A DNA stretch of 64,000 nt. It comes from Burkholderia oklahomensis C6786. GTDB taxonomy: Bacteria > Pseudomonadota > Gammaproteobacteria > Burkholderiales > Burkholderiaceae. Made by a program: the position numbers and the translations under genes. This document shows positions 1 to 7,842 of this stretch, piece after piece. Position 1 is the first letter of the stretch. Each line of letters opens with the position of its first letter. The notes under the pieces are model-generated. The model worked only from the letters and a program-made list of their open reading frames with translations, had not been told where the DNA came from and did no database searches. The stretch is from the NCBI RefSeq assembly GCF_000959365.1, contig NZ_CP009556.1, forward strand, positions 124,001 through 188,000, read 5' to 3'.

Positions 1-400
1 GGTCGAGCTGCGCAGCGAGCGCGACGTGTCGTACGAATTCGCCGAGCACGACGCGCAGGCGCTGATCGAATACCTGACGCTGCGCGGCGCGATCGAAGGC
101 ACGCCCGCGCCGCAGCCGCCGCTCGAATTCGCGGCGACGCCGCTCGCGGGCACCGATCCGCTCGTCGCGCCGGTATCGGGCGTGATCGTGTTCCGGACGC
201 CCGTCGGCGTGTGGATCGAGGCGGGCGACGAAGTGGCCGACATCGTCGATCCGCTGACCGACCGCGTCGTCACGTTGAAGAGCAGCGTGTCCGGCGTGCT
301 GTACGCGCGCCAGATCGCGCGCTTCGCGACGGCCGGAATGGAAGTCGCGCGGATCGCCGGCGAGAAGCCGATCCGCACCGGGTCGCTGCTGACGGCCTGA
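1..400 (+). CDS. Succinylglutamate desuccinylase/aspartoacylase family protein, C-terminal part
   Basis: The reading frame is open from base 2, so the gene begins before the window and only about 132 C-terminal residues are seen. The part visible has the pattern of the C-terminal beta domain of the AstE/AspA family: a stretch LVAPVSGVIVF followed by GVWIEAGDEVADIVDP, a biotinyl-like turn common in these zinc carboxypeptidase-fold deacylases. The catalytic zinc site would lie upstream and cannot be checked. Family members remove acyl groups from amino acids; the substrate here is unknown. It converges with the metQ-like gene. Confidence 0.75.
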   Translation, partial: VELRSERDVSYEFAEHDAQALIEYLTLRGAIEGTPAPQPPLEFAATPLAGTDPLVAPVSGVIVFRTPVGVWIEAGDEVADIVDPLTDRVVTLKSSVSGVLYARQIARFATAGMEVARIAGEKPIRTGSLLTA

Positions 401-746
401 GCGGGCGCGCCCGACGCGGCGGGCCGCGGCGATTTTTCGTCGCGGCCCGCGCCGCCGCCCTCGGCCGCGCGATATCGTCCGCCGCCGCGGAGCGAGGCAG
501 AGGCTGCGCGACCGCGCCGCGACCGGCAAACCCAAGTGCGCCGGAATGGACGGCGTCGAGCCTGTCCGCCGTGTCTTCGACGCGCGCCCCGCGCACCGGC
601 CCGCCGCCGCCGTACGGCCGGACCGTCCCGAAAAGACGCTCGCCCGCTCGAGGCGGGCGAGTCGCTGTCCCGACTCGCATGTGCATCGCGCTCGGCGATG
701 CGTCCGGGCGCACGCGCAGCGCGCCCGCCCACCCCTGTCGGCTTCG
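401..746. other. Intergenic region between convergent genes
   Basis: No supported gene. The open frames across it are extensions or shadows in GC-rich DNA. The only structure seen is the hairpin at 639-661. Confidence 0.6.
639..661 (-). terminator. Hairpin, possible terminator of the metQ-like gene
   Basis: A perfect 9-bp GC stem (CTCGCCCGC, 639-647, with 653-661) has a 5-base loop. Read on the minus strand the stem is followed by a short T run (the AAAA at 631-634), which suits a weak intrinsic terminator about 85 bp past the stop codon of the metQ-like gene. Confidence 0.4.
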
Positions 747-1556
747 TCAGAACGCCGGAATGATCGCGCCGTTGAATTTCGTTTCGATGAACTTGCGCAC
801 ATCGTCCGATTCATACGCGGCGACGAGCTTCCTCACCCACGGCTTGTCCTTGTCCTGCGCGCGCACCGCGATCAGGTTCGCGTACGGGCCCTTCAGATCC
901 TCGATCGCGATCGCGTCCTTCACCGGCGACAGCCCCGCCTTCACCGCGTAGTCGGTGTTGATCGACCCCGCGTCGAGGTCCGGCAGCGCGCGCGGCAACT
1001 GCGCGGCGTCGAGCTCGACGAGCTTGATCCTCTTCGGATTCTCGGCGACGTCGAGCGGCGTCGCGTTCACGCCGTTCGTGCCGGCGCCCGGCTTCAGCTT
1101 GACGACTCCGTACTTCTGCAGCAGCAGGAGCGCGCGATTGCCGTTCGACGGATCGTTCTGAATCCCGACTTTCGCGCCGACGGGCAGATCCTTCAGCGAC
1201 TTGAGCTTCTTCGAATAGAAGCCCATCGGCGACGTATACGTGAGCCCGACGTTCACGATCCTGTAGCCGCGCTGCTTGATCTGGCTGTCGAGGAACGGCT
1301 GGTGCTGGAAGCCGTTCGCGTCGAGGTCGCCCGCGTCGAGCGCCGCGTTCGGCTGCACGTAGTCGTTGAATTCGATCACCTTGATCGCGAGCCCGTCGCG
1401 CGCGGCGACCTTCGTCACCTCGGCCCAGATCTGCGCGTCCGGGCCGCTCATCGTGCCGATCTTCAGCGCCGGGCCGCCCGCGTGCGCGAGCGTCGCCGCG
1501 ATCGCGAACGCCGCGCCGCCGGCCGCCCGGCGAAAGATCGAAGCAAATCGTTGCAT
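747..1556 (-). CDS. MetQ/NlpA-family ABC transporter substrate-binding protein
   Basis: A 269-residue periplasmic binding protein of the NlpA/MetQ family, which delivers D- or L-methionine (or related compounds) to an ABC importer. The family pattern KIGTMSGPDAQIWAEVTKVAARDGL near the N-terminus, then the NDPSNGNRALLLLQ and INTDYA segments, is clear. The start at 1556 gives a normal signal peptide ending AHA; the longer frame upstream adds an implausible N-terminus. Unlike E. coli MetQ there is no lipobox cysteine at the cleavage site, so it looks like a soluble periplasmic protein. No MetN or MetI partner is next to it, so it is an orphan in this window and its substrate is inferred only from family. 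Confidence 0.88.
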   Translation of the reverse strand: MQRFASIFRRAAGGAAFAIAATLAHAGGPALKIGTMSGPDAQIWAEVTKVAARDGLAIKVIEFNDYVQPNAALDAGDLDANGFQHQPFLDSQIKQRGYRIVNVGLTYTSPMGFYSKKLKSLKDLPVGAKVGIQNDPSNGNRALLLLQKYGVVKLKPGAGTNGVNATPLDVAENPKRIKLVELDAAQLPRALPDLDAGSINTDYAVKAGLSPVKDAIAIEDLKGPYANLIAVRAQDKDKPWVRKLVAAYESDDVRKFIETKFNGAIIPAF

Positions 1557-1858
1557 GGCTTGTCCTCGCATCCCGCTTTTATGAAAGCGCGAATCGTCGC
1601 ATGTGGCGGCAAACGGACAAACCAAGCAATTTTCATACATATATTCCTGCGCCCGGTCAATCATCCGGCGGAATCGGTATAACGCGACGAATGCAAGCAG
1701 CCATCATCACGTGTGGCGTGGGCGCTACAGATGTGAACATGACAGCAATTGTCATATTCATTAAGCGCCCCGTCGATACAGTGCGCTTCCGTTCCCCTTC
1801 CAAACGCCTTAAAGAGCGCAGCGGAACTGCAAACATTCTTACTGCTCGGAGATTTGCC
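1557..1858. promoter_or_regulatory. Divergent promoter region of metQ-like gene and porin
   Basis: About 300 bp of AT-richer DNA between divergent genes. It holds an inverted repeat ATGACA-N5-TGTCAT at 1739-1755, about 105 bp before the porin start, which could be an operator. No protein is supported here. Which factor binds is unknown. Confidence 0.4.
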
Positions 1859-3007
1859 TTGAACAAGAAACTGTTGACCACCGCTATCCTCGCCGCAACC
1901 GCGAGCGCTGCTCATGCACAAAGCAGCGTCACGTTGTACGGCCTCATCGACGCCGGCGTCAGCTATGTGAACCATAGCAAGAGCGCCAGCGGCAGCAGCA
2001 AGCTCTTCAAGTACGACGACGGCGTGGCCCAGGGCAGCCGTTGGGGCCTGCGCGGCGCCGAAGACCTCGGCGGCGGCCTGAAGGCGATCTTCGTGCTCGA
2101 AAACGGCTTCAACAGCGGCAACGGCACGATCGGCCAGGGCGGCGCGATCTTCGGCCGCCAGGCTTATGTCGGCCTGTCGCACAAGGACGCCGGCACGCTG
2201 ACGTTCGGCCGTCAATACTCGTTCTCGACCGACATCCTCGGCTCGAACTACTCGACGGGCGGCAACACGGTCGCGGGCAACTACGCGTACCACGTGAACG
2301 ACATCGACCAGCTCACGTCGAGCCGCATCAACAACGCGGTGAAGTTCCAGAGCGCGAACTACTCGGGCTTCACGTTCGGCGCGTTGTACGGCTTCTCGAA
2401 CTCGACGTCGTTCGCGGGCGCACCGGCGACGACGACGGGCACGACGACGACGCCCGGCTCGTCGCGCGCGTACAGCTTCGGCCTGAACTACGCGAACGGC
2501 CCGATCGGCCTCGGCGCCGCGTACACCGACATCCGCTATCCGGGCCAGTCGACGCCGGCGTTCTCGACCAACATCGCGAACCTGACGATCAACAACGTCC
2601 GCGACCTGCGCAGCTTCGGCGTCGGCGGCCGCTACATCTGGGGCCCGGCGACCCTCTGGGCGCTGTGGACGAACACGCGCCTCGAGCCGGTCACGGGCGG
2701 CAGCACGACGTACAACGCGTACGAAGCGGGCGGCAAGTACGCGTTCACGACGGCGCTGTCGGCGGGCGTCGGCTACACGTACTCGCGCGTGTCGGGTGCG
2801 AGCTCGGGCCACTGGAACCAGGTGAACGGCGCGCTCGACTACGCGCTCAGCAAGCGCACCGACGTGTACCTGCTCGCGATCTATCAGGAAGCGTCGGGCA
2901 ACAACCTGCAGGCGCAGATCGGTTCGAGCACGAGCTACTTCAACACGTCGGGCACGGGTTCGAAGAACCAGTTCGCCGCGCGCGTCGGTATCCGCCACAA
3001 GTTCTGA
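1859..3007 (+). CDS. Gram-negative porin (trimeric, Burkholderia OpcP/Omp38 type)
   Basis: A 382-residue outer-membrane general porin. The start is UUG at 1859: it is preceded at proper distance by CGGAG (from 1847) and yields a perfect signal peptide, MNKKLLTTAILAATASAAHA, followed by the family opening QSSVTLYGLIDAGVSY. Upstream in-frame codons give a non-signal N-terminus. Typical porin marks follow: GSRWGLRGAEDLGGGLKAIFVLENGF, the GRQAYVGL strand, and a C-terminal aromatic, RVGIRHKF, needed for BAM recognition. It has its own terminator, so it is monocistronic. Pore selectivity cannot be read from sequence. Confidence 0.93.
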   Translation: MNKKLLTTAILAATASAAHAQSSVTLYGLIDAGVSYVNHSKSASGSSKLFKYDDGVAQGSRWGLRGAEDLGGGLKAIFVLENGFNSGNGTIGQGGAIFGRQAYVGLSHKDAGTLTFGRQYSFSTDILGSNYSTGGNTVAGNYAYHVNDIDQLTSSRINNAVKFQSANYSGFTFGALYGFSNSTSFAGAPATTTGTTTTPGSSRAYSFGLNYANGPIGLGAAYTDIRYPGQSTPAFSTNIANLTINNVRDLRSFGVGGRYIWGPATLWALWTNTRLEPVTGGSTTYNAYEAGGKYAFTTALSAGVGYTYSRVSGASSGHWNQVNGALDYALSKRTDVYLLAIYQEASGNNLQAQIGSSTSYFNTSGTGSKNQFAARVGIRHKF

Positions 3008-3040
3008 GCATTCGCTCGACAACTCGCGGCACACTACGGC

Positions 3041-3074
3041 AAAAGCGCCCCGCCTCGTGCGGGGCGCTTTTTTT
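3041..3074 (+). terminator. Rho-independent terminator of the porin gene
   Basis: A perfect 13-bp stem (3041-3053 with 3059-3071, core AGCGCCCCGC), loop CTCGT, then a run of T to 3074. It lies 34 bp past the porin stop codon. This is the clearest intrinsic terminator in the window. Confidence 0.93.
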
Positions 3075-3132
3075 GCTGCTTTTAAGTTTCGCTTAATTCT
3101 GGGTTGAGAGGATGCTCACACCCCCCCTGTTG

Positions 3133-3160
3133 GCCGCCTGAGCATCGGCGGCATTTTTTT
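3133..3160 (+). terminator. Second terminator-like hairpin
   Basis: GCCGCC (3133-3138) pairs with GGCGGC (3147-3152) over an 8-base loop, followed by A and seven T. It sits between the porin terminator and the small gene at 3215, so it could back up the first terminator or act as an attenuator ahead of the small gene. Confidence 0.5.
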
Positions 3161-3214
3161 ATCCCGATTGCGGCGGCGCAGACCGTCCAACGCAAGACAG
3201 GATCGGAGGAAACG

Positions 3215-3475
3215 ATGGTCGAAGATACCGTTTTCAGCGGCCTGCGCACGTTACTTACGCACGAACACGCGTTCCCGGTGCAAAGCTGCCGCGTGTCGAT
3301 CGCGATGCAGCGCCCGTGGGGGCGCCCGTACCGGCTCGTCGAATGGACGATGCATCTCGACGCGCCGGCGCGCCGTCGGATCGTGCCGGCCGAGAGCACC
3401 GAGGCGGAAATCGCCGAGGCGGTCGCGTCGCACGTGCCCGGGCGCCTGTACGAAGGCGGCGCCGCGCTGTTCTGA
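3215..3475 (+). CDS. Hypothetical protein (86 residues)
   Basis: The start ATG at 3215 has a strong Shine-Dalgarno GGAGGA six bases before it, which argues for a real small gene and against the longer frame beginning at 3104. The product begins MVEDTVFSGLRTLL and is soluble, with no signal peptide or membrane segment. The middle (VEWTMHLDAPARRRIVPAES) suggests a small mixed alpha/beta fold. I do not recognise a family; it is probably a lineage-specific conserved protein. Confidence 0.7.
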   Translation: MVEDTVFSGLRTLLTHEHAFPVQSCRVSIAMQRPWGRPYRLVEWTMHLDAPARRRIVPAESTEAEIAEAVASHVPGRLYEGGAALF

Positions 3476-3858
3476 CGCGCGTTCCGGCGCGATTCGCCGC
3501 CACGCCCGGCGACGCTCGCGCACGCGCGGCGCGGCGCGGCGATGCATTCCCGCGCCGGATGGGCCGCTTCCGATCGTTCCTGCCGTTTTTGTCCGTTTTT
3601 GTCCGTTTTCTCCGTTCTCTTTCACCGATTGGCCGGAGTCGCCGGCCGCGCTCGCAAGCCGCGTTCCGCGGCCGCCTTCGCGGGCCATCCCGCCCCCGAT
3701 CGTCCGGTCCGGCCGCCGTAACCGGCAGTCCTTACCGATTTTTCCCTGCCGTTCACCGGTGTCGGTCTTCCCCGATTTCGACGCCGTGCGTCATCGGACC
3801 TCGTTGACGCTCCGGTCAAATCTGCTACGCTGCGCGTTTTCCGATTCGCACCCCTTTG
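3476..3858. other. Intergenic region with short T-rich repeats
   Basis: About 380 bp without a supported gene. Near 3588-3612 the unit TTTTTGTCCG occurs twice in tandem with a third degenerate copy. The end of the region presumably holds the promoter of the gene at 3859. Confidence 0.5.
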
Positions 3859-4242
3859 ATGGAAAACGCCTTCAACGAACGCGGCGTCATGGTCACGCGC
3901 AACAGTCTGTCCGCCGCAGGGCAAATCTTCGCGCTGCGAGAGATCCGCGGTGTCGAAGTTCTCGCCGTCAGGAAAAACAAGATCGTTCCGTGGTCGATCT
4001 CGCTCATCGGCGTCGCCGCCGCGATCGCGGGCGGCACGCTCGGCACAAGCGCATTGCTCGTTGCGGGCGTGATGCTCATCGTCGTCGGCTACCTCGCATG
4101 GACCACGCAGGACGTCACGCATCGGCTCATCGTCGACATGCCGGACGGCAAGCGCGAGGCGATCATGAGCGTCGACCGCGAATTCGTCGAGCGCGTCGCG
4201 CACGCGGTGAACGCAGCCCGCTCGGCGAGCGCGGCGACTTGA
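3859..4242 (+). CDS. Small membrane protein, DUF6232-like
   Basis: A 127-residue protein with an N-terminal beta-rich stretch (GVMVTRNSLSAAGQIFALREIRGVEVL), two adjacent hydrophobic segments (about residues 44-60 and 64-82) and a C-terminal beta/alpha tail (HRLIVDMPDGKREAIMSVDREFVERVAHAV). This layout fits DUF6232-type proteins, small membrane-anchored domains of unknown role. An in-frame TTG lies directly before the chosen ATG. The stop overlaps the next gene's start codon (TTGA), so the two are probably translated together. Confidence 0.75.
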   Translation: MENAFNERGVMVTRNSLSAAGQIFALREIRGVEVLAVRKNKIVPWSISLIGVAAAIAGGTLGTSALLVAGVMLIVVGYLAWTTQDVTHRLIVDMPDGKREAIMSVDREFVERVAHAVNAARSASAAT

Positions 4243-4709
4243 CGCACCCCGCTTCTCTCTTCACGATCCGCGCCGCCGCGGCGTCCGATGCCGCCGTGTG
4301 GCGGCAGCTTCGGCGCGCGCTGTGGCCGCATGCGGACGACGCCGAGCACGCGCGCGACGTCGCGCAGCAACTCGACGCGCCGAACCGACACGCGTGCTTC
4401 ATTGCGTGGACGCCGGACGACGCGCCGCTCGGCTTCGCCGAGGTCGCCGTGCGGCACGACTACGTGAACGGCTGCGACGCGTCGCCCGTGCTGTTTCTCG
4501 AAGGCATCTTCGTCGATCCGGCTGCGCGCCGCCGCGGCGCCGCCCGCGCGCTGTGCTCGGCCGCCGCTGCCTGGGGCGCGACACGCGGCTGCGCCGAATT
4601 CGCATCCGACGCGCCGCTCGGCAACGCCGTGTCGCACGCGCTGCATCGCGCACTCGGCTTCGACGAAACCGAGCGGGTTGTTTTCTTTCGGAAGACGCTC
4701 GCGCGCTGA
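4239..4709 (+). CDS. GNAT acetyltransferase, AAC(6')-like
   Basis: A 156-residue GNAT enzyme that resembles chromosomal aminoglycoside 6'-N-acetyltransferases of the AAC(6')-I group. The acetyl-CoA binding segment LEGIFVDPAARRRGAARAL matches motif A, and the C-terminal part (EFASDA, then VSHALHRALGFDETERVVFF) is the signature block of AAC(6')-I enzymes. The UUG start at 4239 overlaps the upstream stop codon; no ATG is available before the conserved N-terminus. Acetylation of the 6'-amino group of aminoglycosides is the family reaction, but intrinsic chromosomal members may have another natural substrate. Confidence 0.85.
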   Translation: MTHPASLFTIRAAAASDAAVWRQLRRALWPHADDAEHARDVAQQLDAPNRHACFIAWTPDDAPLGFAEVAVRHDYVNGCDASPVLFLEGIFVDPAARRRGAARALCSAAAAWGATRGCAEFASDAPLGNAVSHALHRALGFDETERVVFFRKTLAR

Positions 4710-4889
4710 CGCGACGGCGGGCGCGCGCATCGCGACACGCATCGCGACGCGGATTGCAGACGTCGGGCTGCGAGTCGCATCCCGCCTGTCGAACGCCGCG
4801 CCCGAATCGCGACGAGCCAAGCGCCAACGCTCTCGCGCCGCGCGGCGCAGCCCGCTTGCGCGATGCCGCCGACTGTCGATCGCCGATCC

Positions 4890-4917
4890 GGTTGCCGGTT
4901 GCCGGTTGCCGGTTGCC
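4890..4917. repeat. Tandem heptamer GGTTGCC, four copies
   Basis: Four exact GGTTGCC copies lie in the gap between the acetyltransferase gene and the end of dhaL. The copy number may vary between strains by slippage. No gene covers it. Confidence 0.85.
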
Positions 4918-4966
4918 GCTTACGCTCGACTCGCCCGCCGCCGATCCGTCGCAGCGGCCTATCCGG

Positions 4967-5626
4967 TCAGTTCAGCCGCGCGCCGATCGAACTCGCGATG
5001 CTGCACAGAATCAGGCAGCACGACACCGCCCCCGCATCGAGCGTGCCGACCGACCGCTCGCCGAGCCGCGACGCCCGTCCGATCTTCGCCTGCAGCCAGC
5101 GCGTCGATTCCTTGCCGCGCTCGGCGGCCGCGCTCATCGCCGCGAGCGCGTGCCGAAAATCGTCGCCGGCGCGCAGCGCTTCGTGAAACGCGGCGTCGGC
5201 GGGCGCGAGCGTGTCGATCAACGTCTTGTCGCCGACCGTCGCATCGCTGATCGCCCGCAATCCCGCCAGCCCCGCCGACAGCGCTTCGCCGAACAGCGCC
5301 GCATCGAGCATGTCGCGCCCCTTCAGCGCCGCCGCGAAATCCATGAAGAAGCTGCCGTAAAGCGGCCCCATCGATCCGCCGATTCCTTCCATCAGCGACG
5401 TCGACAATACGTCGAGCGCATCCGGCAGGCTCGTCGCGCCGCGCGCGTCGAGCCGCGCGCCGCACTGGCCGAAGCCCTTGCTCATGTTGATGCCGTGATC
5501 GCCGTCGCCGATCGCCGCGTCGATCTCCGACAGATGATCGCGGTTGCGCTGGATCACGTCGACGAGCTCGCGCACGACGAAACCGGCGTCGGCGAGCAGC
5601 AGGCGCTGAATGGCGGCGGTGTTCAT
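4967..5626 (-). CDS. dhaL: DhaL-type kinase subunit (keto-sugar/dihydroxyacetone kinase, ATP-binding)
   Basis: A 219-residue nucleotide-binding subunit of the dihydroxyacetone kinase family. The magnesium-ADP site motif AAIGDGDHGINMSKGF is near residue 40, followed by GGSMGPLYGSFF and VGDKTLIDTL, all diagnostic. It starts at 5626 in an ATGA overlap with the dhaK stop, so the two subunits are translationally coupled. No DhaM (PTS phosphoryl donor) gene is near, so the pair probably uses ATP directly, as do the fused DhaK-DhaL kinases. In this operon the likely substrate is a keto-tetrose (erythrulose) rather than free dihydroxyacetone; that is inference from the neighbours. Confidence 0.93.
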   Translation of the reverse strand: MNTAAIQRLLLADAGFVVRELVDVIQRNRDHLSEIDAAIGDGDHGINMSKGFGQCGARLDARGATSLPDALDVLSTSLMEGIGGSMGPLYGSFFMDFAAALKGRDMLDAALFGEALSAGLAGLRAISDATVGDKTLIDTLAPADAAFHEALRAGDDFRHALAAMSAAAERGKESTRWLQAKIGRASRLGERSVGTLDAGAVSCCLILCSIASSIGARLN

Positions 5627-6627
5627 GCGCGTTCTCCCACGGTAAGGCCGATGCTGCTGCACGGCGCGGCGAACAATTGCTTCAGTTCGTCGTCGAGCCG
5701 GGTGATCGTCAGCGTGACGCCCATCATCTCGAGCGACGTGAACAGATTGCCGACGAGACGAAAGCCGATCTTCAATCCGGCCGCCGCGAGCCGCTCCGCT
5801 ACTTCGGCATACAGAATATATTGCTCCATCAGCGGTGTCGCGCCGAGCCCCGACACGAGCACCGCGACTTCCTCGCCGCGTTCGAGCGGAAAATCCGGCA
5901 GCACGATGTCGAGCATCATCTCCGCCATGTCCTTCGCGCTCACCGTGCGCATCACGCGCACGCCGTGCTCGCCGTGATGGCCGATGCCGACCTCCATCTC
6001 GCCGTCGGCGATGTGGAAGTTCGCCTTGCCGTTCGCCGGAATCGTGCACGCGGACAGGCCGATGCCGACCGAGCGCGTGTTGTCGATCGCCTTCTGCGCG
6101 CTCGCGATCACCGCGTCGAGACTGCCGCCCGCCGCCGCGCGCGCGCCGCCCGCCTTCCACATCAGGATCTCGCCCGCGACGCCGCGACGCTTCGCGCGTT
6201 CGTCGCGCGAAGCCGACGCGACGTCGTCGTTCGCGACGACGGTCTTCACGTCGATGCCCTGCGCGGCCGCCATCTTGACGGCCATCTTCACGTTCATGTT
6301 GTCGCCCGCGTAGTTGCCGTACAGGCACGCGACGCCCGCGCCGCGATCGGCGCGCTTGAACGCGTCGAGGAAGCTCTTCGCGGTCGGCGACGAAAAGATC
6401 TCGCCGACCGCGACCGCGTCGACGAGTCCCGGCCCCGTATAGCCGAGAAACGCCGGCTCGTGGCCCGAGCCGCCGCCCGTGACGACGCCGACCTTGCCCG
6501 GCGCCGGCTGCGCGACGCCGATCACGCGCGGATTGTCCGCGTCGAGCGTGAGCGCCGGATGCGCGGCGACGATGCCGCGCAGCATGTCCTCGACGACGTA
6601 GTCGGGATGATTGATGACACGATTCAT
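5623..6627 (-). CDS. dhaK: DhaK-type kinase subunit (substrate-binding)
   Basis: A 334-residue DhaK domain protein, the subunit that binds a ketose covalently through a histidine hemiaminal. The N-terminal GGGSGHEPAFLGYTGPGLVD block and the GIGHHGEHGVR segment (near residue 210), which holds the covalent histidine, are present. Most DhaK proteins have a hydrophobic residue where this one has the first His of GHHGE, a possible sign of a different substrate. The gene starts four bases after the zinc dehydrogenase stop and overlaps dhaL by ATGA. Its likely role is phosphorylation of a small ketose made by the upstream dehydrogenases. Confidence 0.93.
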   Translation of the reverse strand: MNRVINHPDYVVEDMLRGIVAAHPALTLDADNPRVIGVAQPAPGKVGVVTGGGSGHEPAFLGYTGPGLVDAVAVGEIFSSPTAKSFLDAFKRADRGAGVACLYGNYAGDNMNVKMAVKMAAAQGIDVKTVVANDDVASASRDERAKRRGVAGEILMWKAGGARAAAGGSLDAVIASAQKAIDNTRSVGIGLSACTIPANGKANFHIADGEMEVGIGHHGEHGVRVMRTVSAKDMAEMMLDIVLPDFPLERGEEVAVLVSGLGATPLMEQYILYAEVAERLAAAGLKIGFRLVGNLFTSLEMMGVTLTITRLDDELKQLFAAPCSSIGLTVGERA

Positions 6628-6631
6628 GCAA

Positions 6632-7768
6632 TTAACCTCGCGGATCCAGTACGACCTTCAACGATTGCTCGCCGCGCTCCATCACCGCGAACGCCTCCGC
6701 GAAGCGCGACAGCGGAAACGTGTGCGTGACGATGCCGCGCACGTCGATCTTGCGCGATCCGATGAAGTCGATCGCGCGCGGATACATGTATGGGCCGAGG
6801 TGCGAGCCGAGCACGTCGAGCTCCTTGCGGTCGCCGATGATCGACCAGTCGACGGTCGCGTCGTCGTTGAACACGCTGAATTCGACGAAGCGGCCGAGCT
6901 TGCGCAGCATCGCGAGCCCCTGGCCGACCGCGCGATGATGGCCGGTCGCCTCGATATAGATGTCGCAGCCATAGCCGTCCGTGATCGACCGAATCTTCTC
7001 GATCACGTTCTCTTCGCCCGGATTCCACACTTCGTCCGCGCCCATCCTGAGCGCGAGCGCCGCGCGCTCCGGCTTCATGTCGAGCACGATCAGCCTCTTC
7101 GGATGGCGCAGCCGCACCGCGCCGATGATGCCGAGCCCGAGCGTGCCCGCGCCCGCGACGACGACCACGTCGTCGAAGCCGACGTTCGCGCGATCGGCCG
7201 CATGCAGCGAGCACGACAGCGGCTCGATCAGGATCGCCTCATCGGACGGAATCGAATCGGGCACCGTGTGGACGATCGCCTCCTTCGTGAAGATCATGTA
7301 CTCGGCCATCGCGCCGTGCACGTTCTTCTGGAATCCGTACAGATCGTGCTTCTGGCACATCCAGTACTGGCCATGGCCGCAGAAGCGGCAGCCCCAGCAC
7401 GGGACGATCTGCTCGGAGATCACGCGATCGCCGACCTTCACGCCGCGCCGCTCGGCGCCCGGCCCGAGCGCGACGACGCGGCACACGAACTCGTGGCCCG
7501 GGATCATCGGCGGCTTCACGTAGCGCGGCTGCACCGCGCTGCCCCAGAACGACGGCGCGCCGCGGAACGTCTTGATGTCGCCCATGCAGATGCCGACGAG
7601 CTCCACTTCGGTCAGGATCTCGTCAGGCCCCGGCTTCGGCACCGGCACCTGTTCGAGGCGGTAGTCCTCCGGACCGTGGCAGACCACGGCGCGCATCGTG
7701 GCGGGCAGCGCGCCCGCGTCGCTGTGTGCGGCCGCGCGTTGCGGCGGCGCTTCGGCTATCGACGACAT
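6632..7768 (-). CDS. Zinc-dependent alcohol dehydrogenase, erythritol/L-threitol dehydrogenase-like
   Basis: A 378-residue medium-chain dehydrogenase. It shows the catalytic zinc ligands (GIC near residue 58, PGHEF), the four-cysteine structural zinc lobe (CWGCRFCGHGQYWMC) and the NAD-binding GAGTLGLG turn. From memory, the stretch SEQIVPCW, the MCQKHDLYGF that follows, and the later VDWSIIGDRKELDVLGSHLGP closely match EltD-type enzymes described from Mycobacterium smegmatis tetritol catabolism. The start at 7768 (MSSIAEAPP) adds a short non-conserved N-terminus; MRAVVCHGPEDY, about 25 residues later, is an alternative. It sits fifth in a seven-gene operon. The reaction is probably oxidation of a sugar alcohol to a ketose. 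Confidence 0.88.
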   Translation of the reverse strand: MSSIAEAPPQRAAAHSDAGALPATMRAVVCHGPEDYRLEQVPVPKPGPDEILTEVELVGICMGDIKTFRGAPSFWGSAVQPRYVKPPMIPGHEFVCRVVALGPGAERRGVKVGDRVISEQIVPCWGCRFCGHGQYWMCQKHDLYGFQKNVHGAMAEYMIFTKEAIVHTVPDSIPSDEAILIEPLSCSLHAADRANVGFDDVVVVAGAGTLGLGIIGAVRLRHPKRLIVLDMKPERAALALRMGADEVWNPGEENVIEKIRSITDGYGCDIYIEATGHHRAVGQGLAMLRKLGRFVEFSVFNDDATVDWSIIGDRKELDVLGSHLGPYMYPRAIDFIGSRKIDVRGIVTHTFPLSRFAEAFAVMERGEQSLKVVLDPRG

Positions 7769-7842
7769 GCAAAGTCTCCAGTGTTTTCTTCGGTCGGTTG
7801 TCCCGACGATGACGGCGAGGCCGCGCGCGGCCCGCCGCCGCT

